Source: an uncultured Bacteroidales bacterium (GTDB taxonomy: Bacteria; Bacteroidota; Bacteroidia; Bacteroidales; FEN-979). Taken from it: DNA of 36,227 bases. A program made the position numbers and the translations under genes. Below are positions 15,342 through 25,002 of the stretch, in pieces. The stretch is from the NCBI GenBank assembly GCA_903877385.1, contig CAIRDP010000048.1:1-36227 (forward strand), written 5' to 3'. Each line of letters begins with the position of its first letter. The first letter of the stretch is position 1. The notes beneath the pieces are model-generated. The model did no database searches and had not been told where the DNA came from. It worked only from the letters and a program-made list of their open reading frames with translations.

Positions 15342-18300
15342 ATGCTCCAGAGTTTTATCACACGCCCGATATTAGCTTCGGTTATCGCGATCCTGATTAC
15401 GCTGGTCGGGATCCTGGCCATGTTTACCTTGCCTATTTCCCAATATCCCGACGTGGTGCCTCCAACGGTCACAGTCACGGCTTACTATCCCGGTGCAAGT
15501 GCCGAAGTGGTTCAAAAAACGACTGCAGTCCCGCTCGAGGAGCAGATCAACGGTGTTGACAACATGATTTATATGCAGTCACAATGCGCCAACGACGGAT
15601 CCTGCCTGATCACTGTTTATTTCGAGGTAGGCACCGACCCTGACATGGCCACCGTAAACGTTCAGAACAGGGCTCAGCGTGCTTTTAACGTCCTCCCCCA
15701 GGAAGTTAACCAAAGCGGGGTTATCATCATGAAGAAGAACCCGGCCATCCTTGCATTATACACCCTTAGTTCTTCCGATACCGCCTATGACACCAAGTTC
15801 CTGTCGAACTACTGTAATATAAATATTGTGAACGTTCTGAAGCGTATCAACGGGGTCGGTGACGTTCAGCTTTTCGGAGGTGACGACTATTCAATGCGAA
15901 TCTGGCTGAACCCCGAACGGATGGCAGGTCTTGGAATTACCGCACAGGATGTTGAGAAAGCAATCAAGGACCAGAACCTGGAATCCGCACCCGGACAGAT
16001 CGGGAAGAACCCTGCAGCCAGCGGGCAGCAGGTCAGTTATGTTGTTCGTGTAAGAGGTCGTTTTACCGAAGAAAAGGAGTTCGACAATATTGTCATCAAA
16101 TCGAACCCCGACGGATCATTCATCCGTATCAGGGATATCGGGAGGTCGGAACTCGGGTTGAAAACTTATGACTCATATTCCAGGCTCAATGGCAAGACCG
16201 CCCCGGCAGTCGCGGTTTACCAGTCGCCCGGATCAAACTCCCTGGCTGTAAAAAAAGCCTGTGATAAGGCACTGGATGAACTGTCGAAGGAGTTCCCGAG
16301 AGGGATCACCTACCAGGTTGCCCTTGACACAACGGCTTTTGTAAGCGCATCCATCGACGAAGTCATCAAGACACTGATCGAAGCATTTATACTGGTATTC
16401 GTTGTTGTGTTCATTTTCCTGCAGGACTGGAGGGCAACCCTGATTCCGGCTATTACCGTTCCCATTTCTCTTGTAGGAGCACTTGCGGCATTCACTTTCT
16501 TCCACTTTTCGATCAACCTGCTTACACTGTTTGCACTGGTCCTTGCCATAGGAATAGTCGTTGACGATGCCATTGTGGTGCTGGAGGCTATCCAGGAGAA
16601 AATCGACCACCATAATATGAAGCCTCTTGAGGCGGCACAGGAAACCATGAAAGAAATAACCGGTGCAATTATTACTATTACACTCGTGCTTTGCGCGGTT
16701 TTCGTGCCGGTAACCTTCCTCGGAGGGACTACGGGTGTTATGTACCGGCAGTTTGCGCTTACCCTGATCGCTTCCATTTTAATCTCGGCAGTTCTTGCCC
16801 TCATCCTCAGCCCTGCCTTATGCGCGATCATTTTAAGGCCTACAACCCAAAAGAAGGGACTCATAGGAAAATTCTTCAACGGTTTCAACAACGGCTTTGA
16901 AAAAACAGTGGAAGGTTACAGCAAACTTGTGATGAACTTCCTGCACCATACTTCCAGGCCTGTGATGTTTCTGATCCTTGTTTCGGTGCTGATGATATTT
17001 ATCATGAAATCCCTGCCTACAGGGTTTATACCTTCAGAAGACCAGGGATATTTCTTTATCAATGCTGCCACTCCCAAAGCAGCCTCCCTGGAACGTACCG
17101 ACAAGGTGATGCAACAGGTTGAGGCTATCCTGGCCAAAACCGAAGGTGTGAAATATTACCTGATAGTACCCGGTTACAGCATCCTCGACAACTCGGTTAA
17201 CACGACCAATGCTATGGCATTTATCAATCTTGTTCCATGGGATAAAAGAACCAGATCGGCCGATCAGATCATTACCGATGTACAGGCCAAAATGATGCAT
17301 ATTCCGGGCGGGGTCTGTATGGCCTTCAATCCGCCTGCAATTCCCGGGCTTGGTAAAACCGGCGGACTGGAATTCCAGATTGAGGATAAAACAGGATCGG
17401 GATCGGCAAAACTCGCCCAGGTTACAGGCGCATTTGTGGGTGAGATGAACAAAAGGAAGGAAATATCCTCGGTATTCACATCCACCCGTAATGACGTTCC
17501 CCAGTTTTTCATCAACCTTGACAATGATAAAGCCAAGAAGATGGGAGTTTCGGTCAGTGACATTTACGGGGCTCTACAGGCAATGTTTGGAAGTTATTAC
17601 GTAAATGACTTTAACAAATTCGGCAAATCCTACCGTGTGATCATTCAGGCCGATGGTAAATTCAGGGCAAACCCCGAAGATCTCCTGAAGATTTATGTGA
17701 GAAATATGGAAGGCGGAATGGTTCCCCTGGGAACTTTACTTACCATCAAAGCAGTTTCGGGCCCCGATATTGTTAAGCGGTTTAACCTATTTAGTTCTTC
17801 GGATATGACTGCGAGCCCGGCTCCCTCTTATTCCTCAGGGCAGGCCATTGAGGCTGTGCAGGAAGTTGCTGCAAAAACGCTACCTTACGGATTCGGATAC
17901 GAATACTCGGGGAATACAAGGGAGGAGCTAATTTCGGGAGGCCAGGCCCCGTTTATTTTTGCCATGTGCTTCGTGTTTGTTTATTTACTCCTCTGCGCCC
18001 AGTATGAGAGCTGGCTGCTTCCCCTGCCCATCCTGCTGGCCCTCCCGTTCGGGATATTCGGGGCCTTTGGTCTTCAGTGGGTACGCGGTCTCCAGAACAA
18101 CATTTTTGCACAGATCGGACTTATCATGCTGATCGGTTTGGTTGCAAAAAACGCCATCCTGATCGTAGAGTTTGCCAAGCAAAAATATGAAGGCGGGATG
18201 GAATTGCTTGAAGCAACCGTAGCAGGAGCCAGGCTGCGTTTCAGGCCTATACTTATGACATCGTTTGCCTTTATTCTCGGGGTGGTTCCCCTGGTCATCG

Positions 18301-18482
18301 CTGCAGGGGCAGGAGCAAACAGCCGCCACGCTCTGGGAACTTCCGTTTTCGGAGGCATGTTAATGGCCACCTGCTGCGGAGTGCTCGTTGTTCCAACGCT
18401 GTATGTAATTTTCGAAAAACTGGATGAAAAGATCAAGAAAAAGAAACCTGCTTCTGACGAAGAAATTGCCGGTAAAAAGTAA
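15342..18482 (+). CDS. RND efflux pump, inner-membrane transporter (HAE1/AcrB family)
   Basis: A 1046-residue proton-driven multidrug transporter of full family length. It starts with the classical FITRPILASVIAILITLVG transmembrane segment and FTLPISQYPDVVPPTVTV. The proton-relay acidic pair is in GIVVDDAIVVLEAIQE (Asp408-Asp409). The TM10 lysine is in GLVAKNAILIVEFAK (about Lys936). The second-half docking and porter domains include GFIPSEDQGYFFI. There are twelve predicted transmembrane segments in two groups of six, and the C-terminus is a lysine-rich tail. Nothing essential is missing. It sits between adaptor and channel genes, so the tripartite pump is complete. Confidence 0.96.
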   Translation: MLQSFITRPILASVIAILITLVGILAMFTLPISQYPDVVPPTVTVTAYYPGASAEVVQKTTAVPLEEQINGVDNMIYMQSQCANDGSCLITVYFEVGTDPDMATVNVQNRAQRAFNVLPQEVNQSGVIIMKKNPAILALYTLSSSDTAYDTKFLSNYCNINIVNVLKRINGVGDVQLFGGDDYSMRIWLNPERMAGLGITAQDVEKAIKDQNLESAPGQIGKNPAASGQQVSYVVRVRGRFTEEKEFDNIVIKSNPDGSFIRIRDIGRSELGLKTYDSYSRLNGKTAPAVAVYQSPGSNSLAVKKACDKALDELSKEFPRGITYQVALDTTAFVSASIDEVIKTLIEAFILVFVVVFIFLQDWRATLIPAITVPISLVGALAAFTFFHFSINLLTLFALVLAIGIVVDDAIVVLEAIQEKIDHHNMKPLEAAQETMKEITGAIITITLVLCAVFVPVTFLGGTTGVMYRQFALTLIASILISAVLALILSPALCAIILRPTTQKKGLIGKFFNGFNNGFEKTVEGYSKLVMNFLHHTSRPVMFLILVSVLMIFIMKSLPTGFIPSEDQGYFFINAATPKAASLERTDKVMQQVEAILAKTEGVKYYLIVPGYSILDNSVNTTNAMAFINLVPWDKRTRSADQIITDVQAKMMHIPGGVCMAFNPPAIPGLGKTGGLEFQIEDKTGSGSAKLAQVTGAFVGEMNKRKEISSVFTSTRNDVPQFFINLDNDKAKKMGVSVSDIYGALQAMFGSYYVNDFNKFGKSYRVIIQADGKFRANPEDLLKIYVRNMEGGMVPLGTLLTIKAVSGPDIVKRFNLFSSSDMTASPAPSYSSGQAIEAVQEVAAKTLPYGFGYEYSGNTREELISGGQAPFIFAMCFVFVYLLLCAQYESWLLPLPILLALPFGIFGAFGLQWVRGLQNNIFAQIGLIMLIGLVAKNAILIVEFAKQKYEGGMELLEATVAGARLRFRPILMTSFAFILGVVPLVIAAGAGANSRHALGTSVFGGMLMATCCGVLVVPTLYVIFEKLDEKIKKKKPASDEEIAGKK

Positions 18483-18508
18483 AATCAAATCATACTTAAA
18501 TATCTGAT

Positions 18509-19879
18509 ATGATCTCAAAGAAATACCTGGCCCTTTTATTGGCCGCAATCGTTTTAAGCAGCATCAGCGGCTGTAAAATCGGCCCGAATTATAAAAGACC
18601 GCAAACAAACCTGGGCAAGCAATACAGGTTTTCAAACCAGGCCGACACCTTGTCATTCGCCGATACATCATGGACTAAGCTGTTCAGGGACACCGTGCTG
18701 CAGAACCTGATAAAAAAGGGACTTCAGGCCAATTTTGACCTCCGCATCGCGTTTGCCAGGGTTAACGAAGCAAGGGCGCAGTTCAAAGCCACCCGGGCTG
18801 AATTATTCCCATCTATAGGCGCACAGGGAGCCGCTCTTTACCAGAGCAGCCAGATCCCTTCGGGCGGAACGGCTGAATATAAGGATGCAAACCTGGTAGG
18901 GAACCTGAGCTGGGAACTCGATATCTGGGGAAAACTCAGGCGTGCCAAGGAATCGGCCAGGGCCCAGCTGCTTTCACAGGAAGCCTACCAGCAGGCTACA
19001 ACGATTAACCTGATATCGAGTATTGCTACAGGATACTACAGCCTGCTTGAATACAGGGACGAACTCAGGATAACCAGGGAAAATGTAAAAATCCGTGAGG
19101 AGGCCCTTGCCCTGGTTAAAGCCAAACTCATCGCTGGAACCGCCTCCGGGCTTGTGGTAGCACAGGCTGAAGCCGAACTGGCGACAGTTAAAACCCAGAT
19201 CCCGGCCCTGGAAAGAGCCGTAGGAATGCAGGAAAATGCAATCAGGCTCCTGCTGGGCGATCTTCCCGGTGAAGTGAAATCGGGGCAGCCCTTGCTGGCC
19301 CAGGTCGATACAAATATTGTCCCCAAAGCAGGCATCCCTTCCCGCCTCATAGTGCGCAGGCCCGACCTTATGGCCGCCGAGCAACAGCTTGTTTCGGCCA
19401 ATGCACAGATCGGTGTTGCCAGGGGAATGATGATGCCTACCATCAGCATCAACGCATCGGCAGGATATTCCACCCTGGGAGCAGGCTTTATCGGATCAGC
19501 TGTTGGCGGACTTGTAGCTCCCATATTCGGATGGGGTAAGCTCAGGGCGAACCTTCACAAAGCCCAGGCATACCATGAGGAAATACTGGCAACTTACCAG
19601 AAATCCATTTATAACGCGATCAGCGAGGTCTCCGACGGGATACTTTCTGTTGACAAAGAACACCAGATGGTAAACCAGCAGATGATCCTTCAGACTGCGG
19701 CACAAACCGCCTTCGATCTTTCAAACCAGCTGTATAATGCAGGGTATGCCAGTTACCTGGATGTTATTAATGCCCAGAGGCTGCTTTACCAGGCCGAGAT
19801 CCAGCTTTCACAGGCCCAGCTTACTTCACTTCAAAGTCTTGTGAACCTTTACCTTGCTCTTGGAGGAGGATGGAAATAA
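18509..19879 (+). CDS. Outer-membrane efflux channel (OprM/NodT-type TolC family lipoprotein)
   Basis: A 456-residue outer-membrane factor that completes the efflux pump. A signal peptide ends in SISGC (Cys22), followed by the hallmark KIGPNYKRP of the NodT/OprM group. Two OEP repeats (about 55-245 and 265-455) each form a coiled-coil plus beta-strand half: the first with LIKKGLQANFDLRIAFARVNEARAQF and LSWELDIWGKLRRA, the second with RPDLMAAEQQLVSANAQIGVA and NAGYASYLDVINAQR. Length and motifs are normal. It starts 26 nt after the pump gene and ends 20 nt before the porin gene. Confidence 0.95.
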   Translation: MISKKYLALLLAAIVLSSISGCKIGPNYKRPQTNLGKQYRFSNQADTLSFADTSWTKLFRDTVLQNLIKKGLQANFDLRIAFARVNEARAQFKATRAELFPSIGAQGAALYQSSQIPSGGTAEYKDANLVGNLSWELDIWGKLRRAKESARAQLLSQEAYQQATTINLISSIATGYYSLLEYRDELRITRENVKIREEALALVKAKLIAGTASGLVVAQAEAELATVKTQIPALERAVGMQENAIRLLLGDLPGEVKSGQPLLAQVDTNIVPKAGIPSRLIVRRPDLMAAEQQLVSANAQIGVARGMMMPTISINASAGYSTLGAGFIGSAVGGLVAPIFGWGKLRANLHKAQAYHEEILATYQKSIYNAISEVSDGILSVDKEHQMVNQQMILQTAAQTAFDLSNQLYNAGYASYLDVINAQRLLYQAEIQLSQAQLTSLQSLVNLYLALGGGWK

Positions 19880-19899
19880 AACCTTAACATAATACTCTT

Positions 19900-21057
19900 A
19901 TGCTTATCGCTTTCAACAGGCACAAAAACACCATATTCCTATTGCTCTCACTGATGGCATTATCCATGCCGCTTGCAGCCCAGAGTAAGATGGACAGCCT
20001 TACCGACGACATGAAAACAGAGATGTTCAGGAGGCTTAAGCATTTCACTTTTGGCTTTTATGTTGATGCCTATTATAATGGCACCCTGAAGAGCAAGAAT
20101 GACACTTCCAACGTGGTACCTTATTCAAGCAACTGCCCTATTCAGAACCAGATCAGGCTTAACGTGGCCGCTCTCGAAATAAGTTATACCGCCGATTGGG
20201 TCAGGGGGAAACTGGCCATTCAGTTCGGCGATGCTCCAAACCTGCTGGCCGCACCCCAGGCCCAGTTCATTAAAAACCTCCGGCAGGCGAATTTCGGGTT
20301 CCGGCTTAGTAAGAAGATCTGGCTTGATTTCGGATTTTTCCTTAATCCTGTCGGGATTGAATCCTCCTGGCCTGTGCTCAACTATCTCAGCACTGTTTCA
20401 GTGGGTGGATATTATGAGCCCGGGAGTGTACTTGGTGTCAAACTAACCTGGAACGCTTCTGAAAAATTCTGGGGAGGCATCATGTTAGGTAATCCGTATT
20501 CGCTGGCATACGCAAAGAATACCCATATGGCTGGCCTCATGTTTGTGTATTACGTTCCAATACCCGGGCTTACCATTAATTACAACAATTTCTTCGGCAA
20601 CCAGGCTTTAGTCGATGCCGAGATCGACAATAATATTTTATATAATAATCTCATTGTCAGGTACAACCCCCTCGACCAGCTCTTCCTCACCGGGCAGCTT
20701 GACTTTGCTGCCCAGACCAACAGCGGAATGAAACCCGATACAATGAAAACAGCAACTATGTTTTCGGGAATGGTCGAGGCAAAATATACCTTCCTTAAAA
20801 AGTATTCGGTCTCGGGAAGATATGAATTCTTTAACGATTACGACGGGTTTCTCTCCGAACCTCTTTTTTATAACAATCAATGGCGCGGACTAAATGTGCA
20901 GGGCTTTACCGTGGGGTTCGAGTACAAACCCGTTAACATCGGGTATATCCGCATAGAATACCGGCATTTGTTTGCACCCGAGGGCTATTATGTGTTCCAC
21001 GGAGGCCAGAGCGACCAGCTCCAGTCTGTTGTCTTTACTACCGGGGTGAGATTCTGA
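19900..21057 (+). CDS. Outer-membrane beta-barrel, porin-like (BBP2/OmpL-like family)
   Basis: A 385-residue barrel protein. The signal peptide ends near PLAAQS. Mature sequence alternates as amphipathic strands: YVDAYYNGTL, RLNVAALEISYTADWVRGKLAIQFGD, LDFGFFLNPVGIESS, and a last strand SVVFTTGVRF ending in Phe as usual for barrels. The pattern with a short plus-strand N-terminus YVDxYY and repeated K[FL]A[IV]QFG is that of the putative beta-barrel porin-2 family of Bacteroidota. Substrate is unknown. It follows the efflux channel by 20 nt and precedes the TPR gene by only 2 nt, so the RND genes and the TPR/caspase pair are probably co-transcribed through it. Confidence 0.8.
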   Translation: MLIAFNRHKNTIFLLLSLMALSMPLAAQSKMDSLTDDMKTEMFRRLKHFTFGFYVDAYYNGTLKSKNDTSNVVPYSSNCPIQNQIRLNVAALEISYTADWVRGKLAIQFGDAPNLLAAPQAQFIKNLRQANFGFRLSKKIWLDFGFFLNPVGIESSWPVLNYLSTVSVGGYYEPGSVLGVKLTWNASEKFWGGIMLGNPYSLAYAKNTHMAGLMFVYYVPIPGLTINYNNFFGNQALVDAEIDNNILYNNLIVRYNPLDQLFLTGQLDFAAQTNSGMKPDTMKTATMFSGMVEAKYTFLKKYSVSGRYEFFNDYDGFLSEPLFYNNQWRGLNVQGFTVGFEYKPVNIGYIRIEYRHLFAPEGYYVFHGGQSDQLQSVVFTTGVRF

Positions 21058-21059
21058 TT

Positions 21060-23297
21060 ATGATCACTTTATCCCGCAATGATATAGAACAGCGTTACCG
21101 CAAGGTTGTGGAAGCCATTTATGAGAGCCACTTCAAATCGGCTCTCGATGATTTATCGCAATGGATTCGTTTTTCAAACAAACAGGAATTCTTTTACCAG
21201 CTCGAAACCCTGGGCGACAATTACAGGACCCTGCTCCGCTATGCGTTTGAAGGGTATAAGGATCCCCAGCAGGAAACAATACTGAAGAGCCTTGCCATAT
21301 CCCTTTTGTCCTTAACCGATGAACTGCAGCAGAGCATGAGGGAACCGCTTTTACCTTTTCATTACAGTGAGAAGCAGAACCTCTTACAGGATCTGGGCCA
21401 AGACCCTGAACAGATCATTGCCGCCATTGAAGACATCTTTCTTCATCGCGAGGTGAATAAGCTCATCGATACCGCAGGTAATATGTCTGAAGAGCCCTCC
21501 GAAGCCCTGCCTGCTGAAATGCTCGATAAATTATTTAAACTGATCTGGCTCACCGAAAAGATCAAAGACCATCATATAAACCTCGCTAGGAGGATCAACC
21601 GTTCGGGAACCATTGAATGGCATGAAAAATCTCTTGTTGTAAGCACCCTCACCCTGAGCCTGCTGAATTATTTTGACCCTCAGAAATTCGTTCTCCTGAT
21701 CGAATTTACCGAGGCCGGCGAAAAACATGTTTGCCAGAGGGCACTTGTTGGCCTGGTGCTTGGACTTATCAAATACGATCGCAGGATCAGGAACTATCCC
21801 GAACTGATAGAAAAGCTGTATTCCCTGAGCAGTGACCAGGATGTCATGAAAAACGTCGAGATCATCCTTCTTCAATTCCTCATGGCAAGGGAAACCGAAA
21901 AGATCAACAGGGAGTTTGAGGAAGAAGTGCTCCCCGATATGAAAAAAATGATGCCCAGGATTGAAGACAAACTTCAACTTGGCGACCAGGCCGATGAAAC
22001 CGATATGGAAGGGAAGAACCCGGGATGGAAAGGAATGGTTGATGAGGTTCCCGGTCTGTTTGAGAAGATCGAGAAATTTTCCAAAATGCAGATGGAAGGC
22101 GGGGATGTTTTCATGAGCACCTTCCAGATGCTTAAACGTTTCGACTTTTTTAACAGGATGTGCAACTGGTTCCTTCCTTTTTACAGGCAGAATCCCGAAG
22201 CAGGTAAGCTGTTTCCCGGGAATGACGACCTGAACAGGAGGTTGTTCGACAGCTTAGAGCATGCTTTTTATATCTGTAATTCCGACAAATACTCTTTTGT
22301 ACTGAATTTCCAGGCTATTCCGGTTCAGCAACGCAACCTCATCGTTACAAATTTCGAAGCTGAACTGGCCCAGATGAAGGAAATGGCCACGGAGGAACAG
22401 ATGCTGGATCAGTCCATAGGGGAAAATGCCATCATCATACAATATATACAGGACCTATACAGGTTCTTTAAACTCTTCCCAAACCGGGGTGAATTTGAGG
22501 ATATTTTCAGAAGAAAGATCTCATTCGGGGACCTTTATTTTTACAGGACTTTTTTCGAACAGGAAAAATTCAGTTTGAAACTGGCTGAATTTTATTTCGA
22601 GAAATGCCATTATTATGAGGCAATCGATCTTTATGAATACCTCTGCAGCAAAGGGAAGCCCTCGGGAGAATTCTACGAGAAGATCGCATTCAGTTACCAG
22701 AAATCGGGCAGGTACAGGAAAGCTGTGGAATATTATAAAAAGGCTGAACTTTTCGATTCCGACCATTTATGGATACTTAAGAAACTTGCATGGTGCTATA
22801 TCCACCTGAAGGACTTTCAGAGTGCATTGGGATATTTCAAAGAAGCCATGGAACTGCAGCCTGGCGACCAGTCGGTGCAGACCCAGCTTGCCCAATGCTA
22901 TCTGAACCTGAGGGATTATGAGAAAGCTTCCCAGGTTTATGCCCAGCTTCTTTTTTATTCCCCAAACAACCTGAAATATCTGAGGCCCGCGGCATACTGT
23001 GACTTTGTTACAGGAAAACTCAGCCAGGCAGAATCAGGTTACAGGGAACTGCTGGCCCTGTCGGAAAAGCCTTCGGCCTACGATTACATGAACGCCGGAC
23101 ATGTGTTTTTATGCAAGGGTGAGAGAAAAGCCGCGCTTGAATATTATACTCAAAGCCTCTCATTAAAGCAGTTCACCGAAACGGAATTCATGGATGCATT
23201 TGATGAAGATGTTGCACATTTGCTCAGGTACGGCATATTGAAGACCGAAATTCCGCTAATTAAAGATTATTTGTCGTTTCAGACCGAAAGATCGTGA
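21060..23297 (+). CDS. Large cytoplasmic TPR-repeat protein
   Basis: A 745-residue protein with no signal peptide or membrane segment. The first 500 residues are helical and charged, with an acidic/lysine-rich stretch around 290-340, and I cannot assign them to a family. From about 510 onward there are at least five tetratricopeptide repeats (for example YEAIDLYEYLCSKGKPSGEF, RKAVEYYKKAELFDSD, QSALGYFKEAMELQPGD, YEKASQVYAQLLFYSPN, KAALEYYTQSLSLKQ). TPRs bind partner proteins. The next gene overlaps it by 4 nt, so the secreted caspase-like protein is translationally coupled. A cytoplasmic TPR protein coupled to an exported partner suggests an assembly or signalling role, but this is inference. 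Confidence 0.8.
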   Translation: MITLSRNDIEQRYRKVVEAIYESHFKSALDDLSQWIRFSNKQEFFYQLETLGDNYRTLLRYAFEGYKDPQQETILKSLAISLLSLTDELQQSMREPLLPFHYSEKQNLLQDLGQDPEQIIAAIEDIFLHREVNKLIDTAGNMSEEPSEALPAEMLDKLFKLIWLTEKIKDHHINLARRINRSGTIEWHEKSLVVSTLTLSLLNYFDPQKFVLLIEFTEAGEKHVCQRALVGLVLGLIKYDRRIRNYPELIEKLYSLSSDQDVMKNVEIILLQFLMARETEKINREFEEEVLPDMKKMMPRIEDKLQLGDQADETDMEGKNPGWKGMVDEVPGLFEKIEKFSKMQMEGGDVFMSTFQMLKRFDFFNRMCNWFLPFYRQNPEAGKLFPGNDDLNRRLFDSLEHAFYICNSDKYSFVLNFQAIPVQQRNLIVTNFEAELAQMKEMATEEQMLDQSIGENAIIIQYIQDLYRFFKLFPNRGEFEDIFRRKISFGDLYFYRTFFEQEKFSLKLAEFYFEKCHYYEAIDLYEYLCSKGKPSGEFYEKIAFSYQKSGRYRKAVEYYKKAELFDSDHLWILKKLAWCYIHLKDFQSALGYFKEAMELQPGDQSVQTQLAQCYLNLRDYEKASQVYAQLLFYSPNNLKYLRPAAYCDFVTGKLSQAESGYRELLALSEKPSAYDYMNAGHVFLCKGERKAALEYYTQSLSLKQFTETEFMDAFDEDVAHLLRYGILKTEIPLIKDYLSFQTERS

Positions 23298-24604
23298 GGA
23301 ATAAGGTAAGGAAATGTTTATTGCATACGTTTGGCACACTGTTTATCCTGCAGATGGCATCCGCTCTTAACCGGACATCGGCCCAGTCAAGCTTTTATAT
23401 ATCAGGATCAGAGTTTCACTGGACCAGGGGGGCGACTCCTCCTGTCGTTCAGATGAAGATCGGCAGGGAACTCTCCGAAAACAATTTCCACCCCTCGCCC
23501 GACAGCAGCAAAGCCGATCTTGTTATCAGGGTAAAATGCAATTCATACTTTAACGGCCAGACTCCCTATTTTTTCTTTGCCTGCCTGGATGCCAGCCTGA
23601 GCGTTTATGACAAGAACAAAGGTAGGCTCATTTATTCAAATGACATCCGCAGAATAAAAGGAGGAAGTACTTCTCTCGAACTGGCCGATGAAAAAGTTTA
23701 TGCAAATGCCTCCCAGATCATTGCCGATACACTTTTGCGTTTCATCTATTTCTATAAGACCGGGAAGCAATTGACCGCTTCGGCCAAACAAGTTGAATTT
23801 GAAGCCTTTTGCGATGCCGACCGGGATATCCCCGACATGGCCGCTGAACGGAAGAACACTTATGTTCTGATCATTGCCAATGATGCATACAGCCCCATGC
23901 AAACAGCCCGGTGTTTCTTCGATTCTGTTGATTATCATGCCCGCGATGCCAGGGTTTTCAGGGAATATGCCATCCACACACTGGGCATACCTGCAAAAAA
24001 TGTGAGTATGACCATCAATGCAAAGTCTTTCGAAATACGAAGGGAACTCATCAAACTCTCATCTTATTCCAAGGGAGTGGATGGAAATGCTGAGCTGATT
24101 TTTTATTATGCCGGTTATGGGCTGATCGATGAGAAAACCCTTGAACCTTACATTTTACCGGTCGACATTGAAAACGACGACCCGAAATTCATTGTCAGGA
24201 TAAGCGACCTTTATAAAATGCTGCAGGAGGATGCTTCGAGGCGAATCAGCATCCTGCTCGAATGTTCTTTCCAGTTTGATGCCCTGAAACCAAAACCGGC
24301 AAAAGCCAGATTGCAGAAAATCCAGCTGAACTACCCGAATGTTCCCGCCAATGCGGTTTTCATGGCAGCGGCAGCTCCAACTCAAAAAGCCTGGTCAAAC
24401 AAGGAAGCCGGGCATGGCTTATTCACACTTGCCTTGCTGAATAAGTTAAAAGAAACCAGCGGGAAAGCCAGCCTCAAAGAGCTGTCCGATTTTATCATCA
24501 AGGACGTACGCTCGGCTTCCCTGAAAATGAAACTGAAAGAACAGGTCCCCCATTCCTCATTCGGGTCCTCACTCACAAAAAGCCTTTCCGTACTGAAATT
24601 TTAA
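23294..24604 (+). CDS. Secreted caspase-fold protein (peptidase C14-like) lacking the catalytic His
   Basis: A 436-residue exported protein starting at a GTG that overlaps the previous stop codon. A basic-hydrophobic signal peptide ends near RTSAQS. Residues 32-170 are an uncharacterised domain. Residues about 188-435 match the caspase/metacaspase fold: TYVLIIANDAY (strand 1), HARDARVFREY, GIPAKNVSMT, AELIFYYAGYGLIDE, YILPVDI, SILLECS and HGLFTLALLNKL. The active-site His of the usual YYSGHG is Tyr275 here (AGYG), by codon TAT. The Cys324 is kept, in LLEC. That resembles the pseudo-caspases of bacteria with Tyr at this place, so the protein may bind but not cut, unless another residue substitutes. 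Confidence 0.75.
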   Translation: MRNKVRKCLLHTFGTLFILQMASALNRTSAQSSFYISGSEFHWTRGATPPVVQMKIGRELSENNFHPSPDSSKADLVIRVKCNSYFNGQTPYFFFACLDASLSVYDKNKGRLIYSNDIRRIKGGSTSLELADEKVYANASQIIADTLLRFIYFYKTGKQLTASAKQVEFEAFCDADRDIPDMAAERKNTYVLIIANDAYSPMQTARCFFDSVDYHARDARVFREYAIHTLGIPAKNVSMTINAKSFEIRRELIKLSSYSKGVDGNAELIFYYAGYGLIDEKTLEPYILPVDIENDDPKFIVRISDLYKMLQEDASRRISILLECSFQFDALKPKPAKARLQKIQLNYPNVPANAVFMAAAAPTQKAWSNKEAGHGLFTLALLNKLKETSGKASLKELSDFIIKDVRSASLKMKLKEQVPHSSFGSSLTKSLSVLKF

Positions 24605-25002
24605 AGCCTTTACCCCCAGCTTCCCTCATTGGACTTTACCAACGGCCTCCTTCAATGTATAGGTTCTCTTAAATCTCCAAAATGTATTCGTATCCCAAAA
24701 ACATTAACCGGGCCCCTGTCTTGGTTGTAGGCGGGATTAAAAACAAATTGGTAATCAGGCGAAACCCACAGTCATTTCTTAAAGAACCTGAAATTATAGT
24801 AAATTTCTTCATGGGGCGAAAATACAAAAAATGAACAGAACCAAGCAGGCGGTCATTCTCTTTCCGGGAATCACAATTTATAGTATTCCAGTCTTGTTCT
24901 GTTTTTACAATCGGCGAAAAAGATTAGGAACCCGTTGATTTATAAGTTATCTTTACAGGATACAAGCCATTCTCTCATCAGAAATCCTTAATCCCGTTTT
25001 TC
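24605..25002. other. 398-bp gap, no gene found
   Basis: Between the caspase-like gene and the CheB-CheR gene I see no convincing gene or hairpin terminator. A TATCTTTA at 24948-24955 (one mismatch to TAnnTTTG) is a weak promoter candidate for the next gene, with a GTTG about 14 nt upstream. A 47-codon minus-strand frame (24669-24812) is too short and unsupported to call. Confidence 0.5.

Noticed and set aside
24669-24812. A 47-codon minus-strand frame starting MKKFTIISGSLRND in the gap before the CheB-CheR gene
   Set aside because: It has a promoter-like TATTTTCG just upstream, but no family resemblance and a short length; most likely a chance frame.
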